Assembly (NCBI GenBank): GCA_964388665.1
Contig: CAYMBJ010000001.1
Span: 67,322 to 131,321, forward strand
Source: CALCCV01 sp964388665
GTDB lineage: Bacteria; Bdellovibrionota; Bdellovibrionia; Bdellovibrionales; Bdellovibrionaceae
Direction of reading: 5' to 3'
Length of the DNA: 64,000 nucleotides
Positions 27,062-35,137 of this stretch are shown here, one piece after another; the first letter of the stretch is position 1; every line of letters starts with the position of its first letter. Made by a program: the position numbers and the translations under genes. The notes under the pieces were generated by a model. That model was not told the origin of the DNA, searched no databases, and saw only the letters and a program-made list of their open reading frames with translations.

Positions 27062-27799
27062 ATGTCACCTAATCAGTCCGTGGAGCTCTTCCATATCTAT
27101 TTTTGTCGCCAGTTAGATCAAAATCTTGAAAAAAACCTTTATTCTATCAAGGGTGGATGCAATCTTCGATTTTTCTATCAAAGTATTCGCTACTCCGAAG
27201 ACATTGATATCGATATTCAAACAATCGCACTCAAAACACTGGAAAACAAAGTGGATCGTATCCTAAATAGCCGGCCGTTTTTGCAGAGTTTGGGTATTCA
27301 GAAAATTGAAATTGTAGGAGTTACTAAGCCAAAACAGACCGACACTGTACAGCGATGGAAGATTCAAATTAGAGCTGAAGGAGTAACATTGCCCACAAAA
27401 ATTGAGTTCTCGCGCCGCGGTCTTGATATGCAAGTAGAATATGGTCCCATAGATTCAAAGTTGCAAATGGAATACAAAACCTATCCTATTCTGTGCTCAC
27501 ACTATGGCTTGGAAACAGCGATAGAGCAAAAGCTCAGGGCGCTGATTTATCGGTCAGAAACCCAAGCCCGAGACATTTTCGATCTGGATCTATTGCTCAA
27601 GAAAAACAAGTCATTTGCGAGAAGATTTACTCAAAAAGAAAAGCAGCAGGCCCTAGAAAATACGGTGTCTGTATCCTTTGTAGATTTTCAAGGACAAGTT
27701 GTGGCGTACCTAATGCCTGAATATCAAACCTATTTCGGAGATGAAACAAAATGGACAGTTCTTCAAGAGGGCGTCTTGGCTTTTCTGGAGACAATATGA
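27062..27799 (+). CDS. abiEii: AbiEii-type nucleotidyltransferase toxin
   Basis: 245 residues from the ATG at 27062; a GTG at 27047 lies within the palindrome and has no binding site. It belongs to the AbiEii/AbiGii family of type IV toxins, which are DNA polymerase beta-like nucleotidyltransferases. Motif I is KGGCNLRF (residues 30-37) and the metal-binding RYSEDIDIDI is at 43-52. Later conserved pieces are GLETAIEQKLRALIYR and the RDIFDLDLLL motif near 175. No Shine-Dalgarno sequence precedes the ATG, and the likely transcription start coincides with it, so the message may be leaderless. The toxin gene comes first here, the reverse of the classical abiEi-abiEii order, and overlaps the antitoxin gene by ATGA. 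Confidence 0.87.
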   Translation: MSPNQSVELFHIYFCRQLDQNLEKNLYSIKGGCNLRFFYQSIRYSEDIDIDIQTIALKTLENKVDRILNSRPFLQSLGIQKIEIVGVTKPKQTDTVQRWKIQIRAEGVTLPTKIEFSRRGLDMQVEYGPIDSKLQMEYKTYPILCSHYGLETAIEQKLRALIYRSETQARDIFDLDLLLKKNKSFARRFTQKEKQQALENTVSVSFVDFQGQVVAYLMPEYQTYFGDETKWTVLQEGVLAFLETI

Positions 27800-28383
27800 G
27801 ACTTCTGGAAGCAAAACAAAAGATTCAAGGTCTGCGGATTCCTCTTTTGCAAACCCATGAGGTCGCAAAGATTTTGGATCTGTCAAATTCTCAGGCCAGC
27901 TTGATTTTACATAGGCTTCAAGAGGCCAATGAAATCGTTTCTATTAAGAAAGGGCTCTGGCTTTTAGAAAAGGATACTAACGCATTCTCAATCGGAGAGT
28001 ATCTTGCGCGTCCCTATCCAGCCTACATTTCCCTCCAATCGGCTTTGTACTTGCATGGGATGGTTTCTCAGATTCCGACGACCATTTTTCTGGTCACACT
28101 CGCGCGTTCGCAAAAAAAAAAGGTGCGCGATACAACGTATTCTTTTCATCACATGACAGTCCCACTTTTTCTTGGATTTGAATATCATGAGAATTTTAAT
28201 CTTGCCTGCCCAGAAAAAGCACTGTTTGATTTTTATTATTTTTCAGCCACAAAAAAGAATATTTTTAAAGCACTCCCGGAGCTGGAAATTCCAAGAGGAT
28301 TCAACAAAAACAAACTTCGAGATTGGTGTGGCCTAATAGCCAATCCTCGCCTGCGTAGTCACGTCGCCGGGAAAATCAAATAG
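27796..28383 (+). CDS. abiEi: AbiEi-type antitoxin / transcriptional repressor
   Basis: 195 residues from the ATG of the ATGA overlap with the toxin gene, preceded by GGAGA; an upstream in-frame ATG at 27751 lies inside the toxin gene. Residues 1-70 form a winged helix-turn-helix (THEVAKILDLSNSQASLILHRL), followed by the AbiEi C-terminal domain with ISLQSALYLHGMVSQIP and the ACPEKALFDFYYFS motif. AbiEi proteins bind the operon promoter and counteract the toxin without forming a stable complex. Being second in the operon, the antitoxin can only be made by translating through the toxin gene. Two hairpins follow the stop codon. Confidence 0.85.
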   Translation: MRLLEAKQKIQGLRIPLLQTHEVAKILDLSNSQASLILHRLQEANEIVSIKKGLWLLEKDTNAFSIGEYLARPYPAYISLQSALYLHGMVSQIPTTIFLVTLARSQKKKVRDTTYSFHHMTVPLFLGFEYHENFNLACPEKALFDFYYFSATKKNIFKALPELEIPRGFNKNKLRDWCGLIANPRLRSHVAGKIK

Positions 28384-28403
28384 ACTTTTAACAGTGATTC
28401 TAA

Positions 28404-28458
28404 GGGAGTCAGCCGACCTGACTCTTCTTCGGGCGTTGTGTTCATGACATCGCCCGAA
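28404..28458 (+). terminator. Tandem hairpins ending the AbiE operon
   Basis: GAGTCAG (28406-28412)/CTGACTC (28418-28424) followed by TTCTTC, then TTCGGGCG (28428-28435)/CGCCCGAA (28451-28458). The first has a partly U-rich tail and is the better terminator; the second may protect the opposing transcript's end. Confidence 0.5.
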
Positions 28459-28482
28459 AGCAGTTCTGGAGCAAGCGGAAAT

Positions 28483-29894
28483 CTAAAGCAAATAGATAAG
28501 TCCCGCTCGTAGCGACAGCTCGGGATCAAGCGAAATCTCTCCAGGATCCCATCCTTGAGATTTGTAGCGAAGGCTCGCCTTTGAATTCCATTTGTCGGTC
28601 AACGAAGATTCAAGTTCCAGAGACGCGCGACCACCCAGGGCCGCACTCTTTTCGTCGCATCTCAGCCCTTTAGGTTGACTCCAAATGCTCAAGTCGGCGT
28701 TGAGCTTGTGATTTTCTGATAGGGACCATCCTTCCATTCGCAGATCGAATCCCGGAAAGGTTTGTACCGGCGATTGATAAAAATGCACTTGTCCTATCCA
28801 AGTGCGCTCGCCTTGCAAAAAAAACACGGCGACAACATCTCCGCCAAAGGGCATTATATAGTGTTTAAGATTTGCATTCCATTTGTAATCTTCAGCCTGA
28901 AAAGCGTAGCGGCGATAAAGAATGGGATTCACATAGTTCAAAAAGGACAAACTCACTTGGCGACTCGTGAATTCTTTTTCGTCATTCGAGAGCGCGCTCC
29001 AAGGAATGTATCGATCGACGCCTGTGCCACTGGGGTGGGCACCTCGGTTTGCATAGGGCTCATCGGGTCGATGCAAATCATAAACCCAGGAGGTGCAATC
29101 GGGACCAACAAAATCTCGGTCTTGGACGTTTTTTTCTTCATTCGCTCGCTCGGCCATGGCCGCATCTCTTCCATCGTTGCTGCAGGAATTGAGATAAAAT
29201 GTAACATTTGTGTAATTGATCCAAAGTAGAACTTGGCTCCAAGGCAAGGCTGGATTCAGAAAGAGACTCTTTCGAAGGCGAAATTTTGTTGGATCTGCGA
29301 CTCCATTCCGGCCGAGCTCATTCTTACGAATTCTGCCGGGTGATCTTTTTTGAGCTGAGCAAGGTCTTCGTCACGCAATCGGTCAACTGGTATAGAATCT
29401 GATATTCTGAAATCATAAACGCCATTGTGGCTAGAAATATTTCGATGAGAGAACACGGCGCGATGCCACTCCTCGTGAAGCCACGAATAGCTGAGCGGAA
29501 GAACAAAAGAGGCCACATCAAATGTGGCGATAGCCAAGCGACCCACCCATTTTTTCTCGGAGATATTCTCGAGGCCATAGTGAGCCATTAGGTAAAAGTC
29601 ATTGGAGAGAGCCAGAGATTGCGGCATCGTCGGAAACGGATAAGCAGACTCCGTGTAAACAGGCAGATCTAGCAGTGGCAGCTCCAAAGGAATCGGAGTT
29701 CGAGACTCTTTGGTGGTCATATCAACGGGCGGCAAAAGTGTTTCCTGGGCCAGTGACATTGAGCCATGAGCTATTCCCATAGAGAGGACAGAAAAAAAAA
29801 CGAATTTACGGATTCCAAAATTTAGCCGCAGGTCTGACATTGCATTCAACTGATTGTGTGGCGAAAATTTGTTATATATGAGCCTTTTTTTCAT
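28483..29894 (-). pseudogene. HExxH-containing exported protein, split by a one-base frameshift
   Basis: Two minus-strand frames read as one protein. The first (start ATG at 29894 after GAGGAAAT) has a signal peptide (FVFFSVLSMGIAHGSMSLA) and HEEWH at residues 140-144, a zinc-metallopeptidase-like HExxH. It then runs to AFERVSF and stops. The second frame, read back beyond its first possible start, continues as FLNPALPWSQVLLWINYTN, so the junction at about 29256-29266 fits loss of one T in TCTTT. The rest ends in alternating strands (LSLRAGLIYLL) typical of an outer-membrane beta-barrel. The intact product would be about 470 residues. I do not recognise the family. It could be a true pseudogene or a sequencing error in a short T run. 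Confidence 0.6.
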
Positions 29895-30042
29895 GTGCAA
29901 TTTCCTCAGTTTGTTTTTATGATTTTCTGGCGCCAAAAAGAACTTGAAATATATACCTATTGAGGGACCTTGTAATACATCAATAGAGCGGCACAAGGCA
30001 ATTGAAACATAATTCTTTTTGGTAGAAAGTGTAGAGGTAGTG

Positions 30043-31593
30043 ATGTTTTTTAAAACACGTCGGTCTTTGCTTAAAACGGGAATTGGTTTTTTGCCATTGT
30101 CGCAGTTGTTGTTTCGTCCCTTTGTGAATGCAAAAAGTGCAGCGCCCCTGCTTGCGGGTGGGCCGGAAGTGTTTTTTCAGAAAAGAGACCTTAAAATTAA
30201 TGAACAGAGGTTGAGCGTTTTAGCCAACCAATCCGCGTCGGAAGAAGGGCGGTGGTCGACGCTCAATGTGGAGGGCCAGATTCCAGCTGCGCTTGCTGGA
30301 AAATTGTATCGGGTGGCGCCAGGGCAAAGACATGGATATGGCCAACCTTTGCGCCATTTTTTTGATGGTGATGCCTATGTGTCACAGTTTTCTTTTTCTA
30401 ATGGTGCCTGTGATTTGCATTCGCGCTTTCTTGCCACAGAGGAGAGGTTTCAAGAGGTCTCCAGCCAGCAAATGCTATTTCATGAGTTTGGCACCAAGGC
30501 CAATGGAGATGCACGTGGCTTTAAAAACCCTCCAAACATCAACCTCTTGCCTTATGGCGAAAACCTATTGGCACTGTCAGAGAGCGCGCATCCCGTGGCG
30601 GTAAACACTCAGAACCTCTCTGCAACTGGAAGATGGAATTTTTCCGGTAGTCTTGCAAAAAATATTACCTTTGCGGCCCATCCAAAAGTGGATCCTGTGA
30701 CGGGCGATACATTTTGCTATGGCATCAAACAGGATTTGAGTTTGGCGCTGTGTGGGTTCCATATTGATGGCAAAACAGGGCAGCTGAGGAATATTTTTTC
30801 GCACCGCCAGAAAAAGGCTTATGTGATTCATGATATGTTGCTGACGAAAAATCACATTGTTTTTGTGATTCCGCCACTGCATTTGAAATTGTGGAATATG
30901 ATATGGAGAATTCCCCCTTTGGCAGAGGCATTGCGATATGATGCTGGAGAGCCAACGCAGATTCTGATTTTTCGCCGCGATGGCAGTGGTGAGCCGCTAA
31001 GGCTTGAAATGCCCTCTTCCTTGGTGTTTCATAATGGCAATGCTTTTGAAGAAGATGGCAAAATTGTATTGGATACTTTTTTGGCAAAAGACGCGTCAAT
31101 ACTTTCGCTGTTGGCGGATTACCGTGGACTCGTTGAAAAAGACTTTGCGCTGCCGGGATTGCGCCGAGTTGAAATTGATTTGCATGGCAAGAAAATCTCA
31201 AAGACAGAGACCTTGGTTCAAAATTGTGATTATCCAAGTTTTAATCCCATGTTTGTGGGATCAAGGGCGCGATTTCTTTATATGGCTCAATTTTCAAATT
31301 CTCAGGATCCCTTGGCGGGAACTTCGGTTTTAAAATATGATTTTGAGAATCGCAAAGTGATAGAAACTCGGGCGGCACCGGGAGAAGTTCTTGGCGAACC
31401 CGTGTATGTTTGTCATCCAAAGGAAGAGGGTGAGGATGCAGGTTGGGTTTTACAGATGGGATTTGATAAAAGGCGATCGACCCAGAGTTTTTTAAATATT
31501 TACCGTGGAGAGGATCTTTCGCTCTTAGCTAAGGTTTGGACTCCCCACTACATTCCCTTGGGTTTGCACGGCGTGTTTTTGGCCTCAATTTAA
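30043..31593 (+). CDS. Tat-exported carotenoid cleavage oxygenase (RPE65/CCD family)
   Basis: 516 residues from the ATG at 30043, which has GAGG six bases upstream; a TTG upstream is less likely. Residues 1-35 carry a twin-arginine signal (TRRSLLKTGIGFLP), so the enzyme is probably exported folded. The family hallmark, four iron-binding histidines, is complete: H213 in AAHPKVDP, H263 in VIHDM, H330 in FHNGNAFEEDG and H509 in GLHGVF near the C-terminus. FFDGDAYVSQFSF near residue 105 is also typical. The family cleaves double bonds of carotenoids or stilbenoid-like compounds with Fe(II) and O2. Substrate cannot be predicted. No carotenoid biosynthesis gene is in the window. Confidence 0.92.
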   Translation: MFFKTRRSLLKTGIGFLPLSQLLFRPFVNAKSAAPLLAGGPEVFFQKRDLKINEQRLSVLANQSASEEGRWSTLNVEGQIPAALAGKLYRVAPGQRHGYGQPLRHFFDGDAYVSQFSFSNGACDLHSRFLATEERFQEVSSQQMLFHEFGTKANGDARGFKNPPNINLLPYGENLLALSESAHPVAVNTQNLSATGRWNFSGSLAKNITFAAHPKVDPVTGDTFCYGIKQDLSLALCGFHIDGKTGQLRNIFSHRQKKAYVIHDMLLTKNHIVFVIPPLHLKLWNMIWRIPPLAEALRYDAGEPTQILIFRRDGSGEPLRLEMPSSLVFHNGNAFEEDGKIVLDTFLAKDASILSLLADYRGLVEKDFALPGLRRVEIDLHGKKISKTETLVQNCDYPSFNPMFVGSRARFLYMAQFSNSQDPLAGTSVLKYDFENRKVIETRAAPGEVLGEPVYVCHPKEEGEDAGWVLQMGFDKRRSTQSFLNIYRGEDLSLLAKVWTPHYIPLGLHGVFLASI

Positions 31594-31608
31594 AGCGAAT
31601 GGTCTATC

Positions 31609-32685
31609 TCAATGTGCATTTGGCAAAAGATCTTTGGACTCGCCAAAATTCAGAACAACAAATGACGACCCCACTTCGGGCTTCATTTTGAGAGCGGCGT
31701 TCAGATCCTCCACCGGAGCATCGATGGCTTCATTGGTTAAGTGAAAAGTCTTAAAGTGCATCCCGATGCTCAGTTGGCTGTGTAAATCTTGATGGGCCTT
31801 TACGGCCTCTTCCGGATTCATATGGCTATTTTTCATAAACCACCTGGGCTCATAAGCGCCAATTGGGAGCAGGCTGATATTCATTGGTCCGTACTTTTTA
31901 AAAGCATCGCGAAAGTGGGTGTGGTAGCCAGTGTCGCCAGCAAAATAAATCTTTTGCATGTGTTGCAGTTCGTCGGTACCCGCGGTGTCGAAGGCGATGA
32001 CATAGCTGCCCCATAAGCTTTTATTGGTGTCATTGAGGCTACGTCGCGACCAATGCGCCGCCTGTTCAAAATGAATCTGTAAGATTCCCATGGTGACAAC
32101 ATCACCCCAGTCCATTTCTTTGTACTTGGTGATACCAAATCGTTGCAAGTAAGCCGAGTCGCCGAGCCCCACAAAAAAGAGGGGATCGTGCACCTCACGC
32201 AGGCGGCGCAAGGTTGTCTTGTCCATGTGATCAAAATGATTGTGCGAAATCAAAACGAAATCAATTTTTGGCAGTGATTCAAAGGCTATTCCTGGGGCTC
32301 TCACTCTGGCGGGACCCACCCATTGAAACGGGCTGGCGCGTTGAGACCAAATCGGATCAGTTAAGATATTTCCTAAGTGAGTTTGAATCAAAAAAGTGGC
32401 GTGGTTGACAAAAGTCAAGCGGGCCAGAACATTTGCTGGCAATGACGTGGGAACAGTCGCTTTTGTATCGTCGACCCAATCGGGCCAATCGGCTTTTCCG
32501 CCGCCCAATTGCCACCGAAGCAAGTCCAGCCAACTCTTGCCATTGTCTATGCCGGGATTAAAAAACTTCTTTCCATCATAATGTTGGGAGCTGGCTCCCT
32601 GATACTCTGTGGTTCGGCAGCCCATTTGCATCAGTAGGGTGGAAAAGAATAGACAAAATATCGAAATTTCGAAAAAGGAATGCAT
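31609..32685 (-). CDS. NAPE-PLD-like metallo-beta-lactamase-fold lipoprotein
   Basis: 358 residues. Lipoprotein signal ends LMQMGC (Cys23). The core is a metallo-beta-lactamase fold: the LTFVNHATFLIQ strand, ILTDPIWSQRASPFQWVGPARVRAPG, and the zinc motif SHNHFDHMD (HxHxDH) near residue 150. AHWSRRSLNDTNKSLWGSYVI and FAGDTGYHTHF follow, then a final MHFKTFHL. This pattern is that of the NAPE-hydrolysing phospholipase D and UlaG-like group, so a phosphodiester lipid is a likely substrate. It is convergent with the carotenoid oxygenase, 15 bases away. Confidence 0.9.
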   Translation of the reverse strand: MHSFFEISIFCLFFSTLLMQMGCRTTEYQGASSQHYDGKKFFNPGIDNGKSWLDLLRWQLGGGKADWPDWVDDTKATVPTSLPANVLARLTFVNHATFLIQTHLGNILTDPIWSQRASPFQWVGPARVRAPGIAFESLPKIDFVLISHNHFDHMDKTTLRRLREVHDPLFFVGLGDSAYLQRFGITKYKEMDWGDVVTMGILQIHFEQAAHWSRRSLNDTNKSLWGSYVIAFDTAGTDELQHMQKIYFAGDTGYHTHFRDAFKKYGPMNISLLPIGAYEPRWFMKNSHMNPEEAVKAHQDLHSQLSIGMHFKTFHLTNEAIDAPVEDLNAALKMKPEVGSSFVVLNFGESKDLLPNAH

Positions 32686-32852
32686 TGCTATAATCTAGCT
32701 GGCTTAATGGATGCGCGCAAGAAATGCCTTGTTCCGCGAGGTTTCCGGGTCAATTCAAAACTGAATGCTTATGCAATAAAAATTGTGAAAAAAAATTGCA
32801 GTTTGTGTGATTGGGGCTCTAGAAGCGACGTTGAGCTGCCGATACTGACAAA

Positions 32853-34394
32853 ATGAAGATAAAAATTCTGTTTCTTTTGGCAGGTGCTGTGGTTCTGCTT
32901 GAGGGCTGTCAGCCAAAAAATTTCGAAGCGCAACAGCTGATGGCTGAAAATGCGAGCCGCGGTCTAGGTTGTGACAGTGCCAAAAGCCTATTCTTTGATT
33001 CCATGTATGCATATGTGGATCGGCATGGAGCCTGGAGCGAATCAGAGTTTCAAAAGCTCGTTCGTGAATCTATTGAGCAAAATCATTCGTATCTAAGTGA
33101 GCTCCAGAGAAAGTTGCTTTTTCAACAGGTGGCAAAGATGTTTCAGTTCTTTGGTCGCGAAATTCAAAGCCAGCCCGACGCACTGGCTATGGTGAGACGG
33201 CTGATTGAAATGGAAATGCAGGACGTTGGTACTGCCGAAGCAGCAAAGAGCAATCAAAAGTTGGATGCACAATGGCGTCAATTGCAAAGTCTGACCAAGG
33301 CCTTGAATTTAGAGTGCCAGCCGCCTGTCGAGGCTGCTCCGGTCGAGAGTGACCCAGGTGATCAGGGAGCACCAGGCGACACGCCGATTGAAACTCCGAT
33401 CGATACGCCTGCAGATGCGCCCGTAGATTCACCCAGTGACAAACCAACTGAAGGGCCGGTTGGCAATCTGAAGACGTCGATGGGTCTTGCAATTGAAAAG
33501 TCTTTTGCTACGGCCTACCAGAGCTGCGAAGTGCTTTCGATGCCGCCCATGGACAGGCTCGTGTCTTCAGTTCGCGGCATTCGTGTATTGCCGGATGCGC
33601 ATCCCGGTGGAGGACTCAGGCGTGAGATCGCCAGTTTGAGCGAAGTGAATCAGTCCCATCATTACATTCGCAACTTTCGCTCGCGCCAAGGATGTTTTGA
33701 TGTGAAGGCCTCGCCACTCATTTATGATTTTGGCGGTCAACCGGCAGTTGAGCGAGACCGTTTGTCTTTTTTTCGTGACAGTGGATCAGGGACTTCGGTA
33801 CTAGGGGTGGACTGCAGCGCGCTTGTTTCGACCATACTCGGAGTGGGCGGCAGACGCTACACAGAATCATTAGAAAATAAACCCATTTATGTGCGTCAGA
33901 GTTCCACCAAGTTCTTGCGCCCGGAGTCTTCTGGCTTCACCTGCTTTTCGCGTGTAAAGATCGATGCTCAAAAGAGCATTTCAAGGGGAGACATCATCGC
34001 TGTTTCTGGGCACGTGGTGATGGTTGATGAAGTGATGCCCGATCCATTTGGCTTGGCAAGAATCAATAACATCACACAGTGTGAAAGAGTGAAAGCCGAA
34101 GACTTTGAGTTTTCTGTGGTGCAAAGCAGTCCAAGCAAGGGTGGTATCGGTATGAATCGCTTTTGGGTCAAAGACTACGCTAGCGAGTCGAGCAAGATGC
34201 GCAATGCCTTTGAAAGAATTGGTTACTATGCCTGTGTTGCGAAAATGAAAGGCCAAGAAATCATTCCTAGTGAGAGTTCTTATTCCCTCATTCGCCACAA
34301 AGGCAATGCCGCTTGCTCTAGTAGCAACATTTCATTGGTCGGCGAAAGCTGCGTTGCAAGTTGCACGGCTCAGGCAAATCTCCCCCCTGAGTGA
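32853..34394 (+). CDS. Lipoprotein with NlpC/P60-like cysteine peptidase domain
   Basis: 513 residues. Lipobox LLEGC (Cys19). Residues about 20-155 are helical. A Pro/Asp-rich spacer (about 160-205) carries imperfect PIETPIDTPADAPVDSP repeats. The second half shows the layout of an NlpC/P60 or amidase-like domain: LGVDCSALVSTILGV with candidate catalytic Cys321, followed by SRGDIIAVSGHVVMVDEV with candidate histidine near 386. Several further cysteines near the C-terminus (YYACV, AACSS, ESCVASCT) could form disulfides. Such enzymes cut stem peptides of peptidoglycan, which suits an envelope-anchored protein, but similarity is limited to these motifs. It ends at a good terminator. Confidence 0.7.
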   Translation: MKIKILFLLAGAVVLLEGCQPKNFEAQQLMAENASRGLGCDSAKSLFFDSMYAYVDRHGAWSESEFQKLVRESIEQNHSYLSELQRKLLFQQVAKMFQFFGREIQSQPDALAMVRRLIEMEMQDVGTAEAAKSNQKLDAQWRQLQSLTKALNLECQPPVEAAPVESDPGDQGAPGDTPIETPIDTPADAPVDSPSDKPTEGPVGNLKTSMGLAIEKSFATAYQSCEVLSMPPMDRLVSSVRGIRVLPDAHPGGGLRREIASLSEVNQSHHYIRNFRSRQGCFDVKASPLIYDFGGQPAVERDRLSFFRDSGSGTSVLGVDCSALVSTILGVGGRRYTESLENKPIYVRQSSTKFLRPESSGFTCFSRVKIDAQKSISRGDIIAVSGHVVMVDEVMPDPFGLARINNITQCERVKAEDFEFSVVQSSPSKGGIGMNRFWVKDYASESSKMRNAFERIGYYACVAKMKGQEIIPSESSYSLIRHKGNAACSSSNISLVGESCVASCTAQANLPPE

Positions 34395-34457
34395 TCTATT
34401 AACCCCGCCCAAAGTAAATTAAGTTGAAATGAGGACTCGTCCTAGTTCTTTCTTAAC

Positions 34458-34484
34458 AAAGGCAAAGGCGGTGCCTTTTTTGCT
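34458..34484 (+). terminator. Rho-independent terminator after the NlpC/P60-like gene
   Basis: AAAGGCA (34458-34464), 7-base loop, TGCCTTT (34472-34478), then further T residues. Sits 63 bases past the stop and before the copper-protein promoter region. Confidence 0.75.
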
Positions 34485-34557
34485 TTTGATATGCCATAAA
34501 ATAAATTGATGAGCCAATATCAATAACCATAACAAAGACCACAACTAGGAGGCATGC

Positions 34558-34956
34558 ATGGCACAACAATTAGCACTCGAAGGATCAGCTCAGGTACTCA
34601 AGAACATCTCGAAAAACATGACGGATGAGATGTTGGTTTGTGTGCAGAACTGCACTTTGTGTAACCAGATCTGTTTGTTAACAAAGAACTACTGTTTGAC
34701 CAAGGGCGGGCGGCATCTTGATGTTCAGCATCTTCGTGCATTAATGGACTGTGAGCAGCTCTGCCGCGTATCTGCAGATTTTATGCTCCGTGAGTCTAAA
34801 CTTCATTCGCAAATTTGCAATGCTTGCGCTGAGGCGTGTCTGGTCTGCGCACAAAGTTGCGAGTCTTTGGGGGCGGAGGATGACTTGATGACGACCTGTG
34901 CAAGCATCTGTCGCCAGTGTGCAGAGAGCTGCCAAGAAATGAGTTTGCGACACTGA
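34558..34956 (+). CDS. Four-helix-bundle copper-binding (Csp/DUF326) protein
   Basis: 132 residues, started after AGGAGGCATGC. Cysteines recur along helices: MLVCVQNCTLCNQIC, NYC, MDCEQLC, ICNACAEACLVCAQSC, TCASICRQCAESC. This is the pattern of the copper storage proteins (Csp), which line a four-helix bundle with thiols and hold many Cu(I) ions. No signal peptide is seen, so it should be a cytosolic Csp3-like form that detoxifies or stores copper. It appears to be a single-gene unit, flanked by a terminator upstream and 181 bases of gap downstream. No copper exporter or regulator is adjacent. Confidence 0.9.
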   Translation: MAQQLALEGSAQVLKNISKNMTDEMLVCVQNCTLCNQICLLTKNYCLTKGGRHLDVQHLRALMDCEQLCRVSADFMLRESKLHSQICNACAEACLVCAQSCESLGAEDDLMTTCASICRQCAESCQEMSLRH

Positions 34957-35137
34957 CCACCATGGACCCAGTGGCTTTCTTTGGACCCAATCGGCAATAC
35001 GGACTCGGTCGAGAGAATCGAGCCTGGGTTGTATTCTCCGTGGAAATGCTGTGTTAGAGCGCAGAAAAACATTAGGACTTTGGGCGAGCGCATGATTTGA
35101 TAAGTCTGAATGGTGGCCTCAGGTTGAGGGCACCAAA

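Noticed and set aside
29256..29266. Programmed -1 frameshift in the HExxH gene
   Set aside because: No X XXY YYZ slippery heptamer and no obvious downstream pseudoknot; a one-base loss in a T run explains it more simply.
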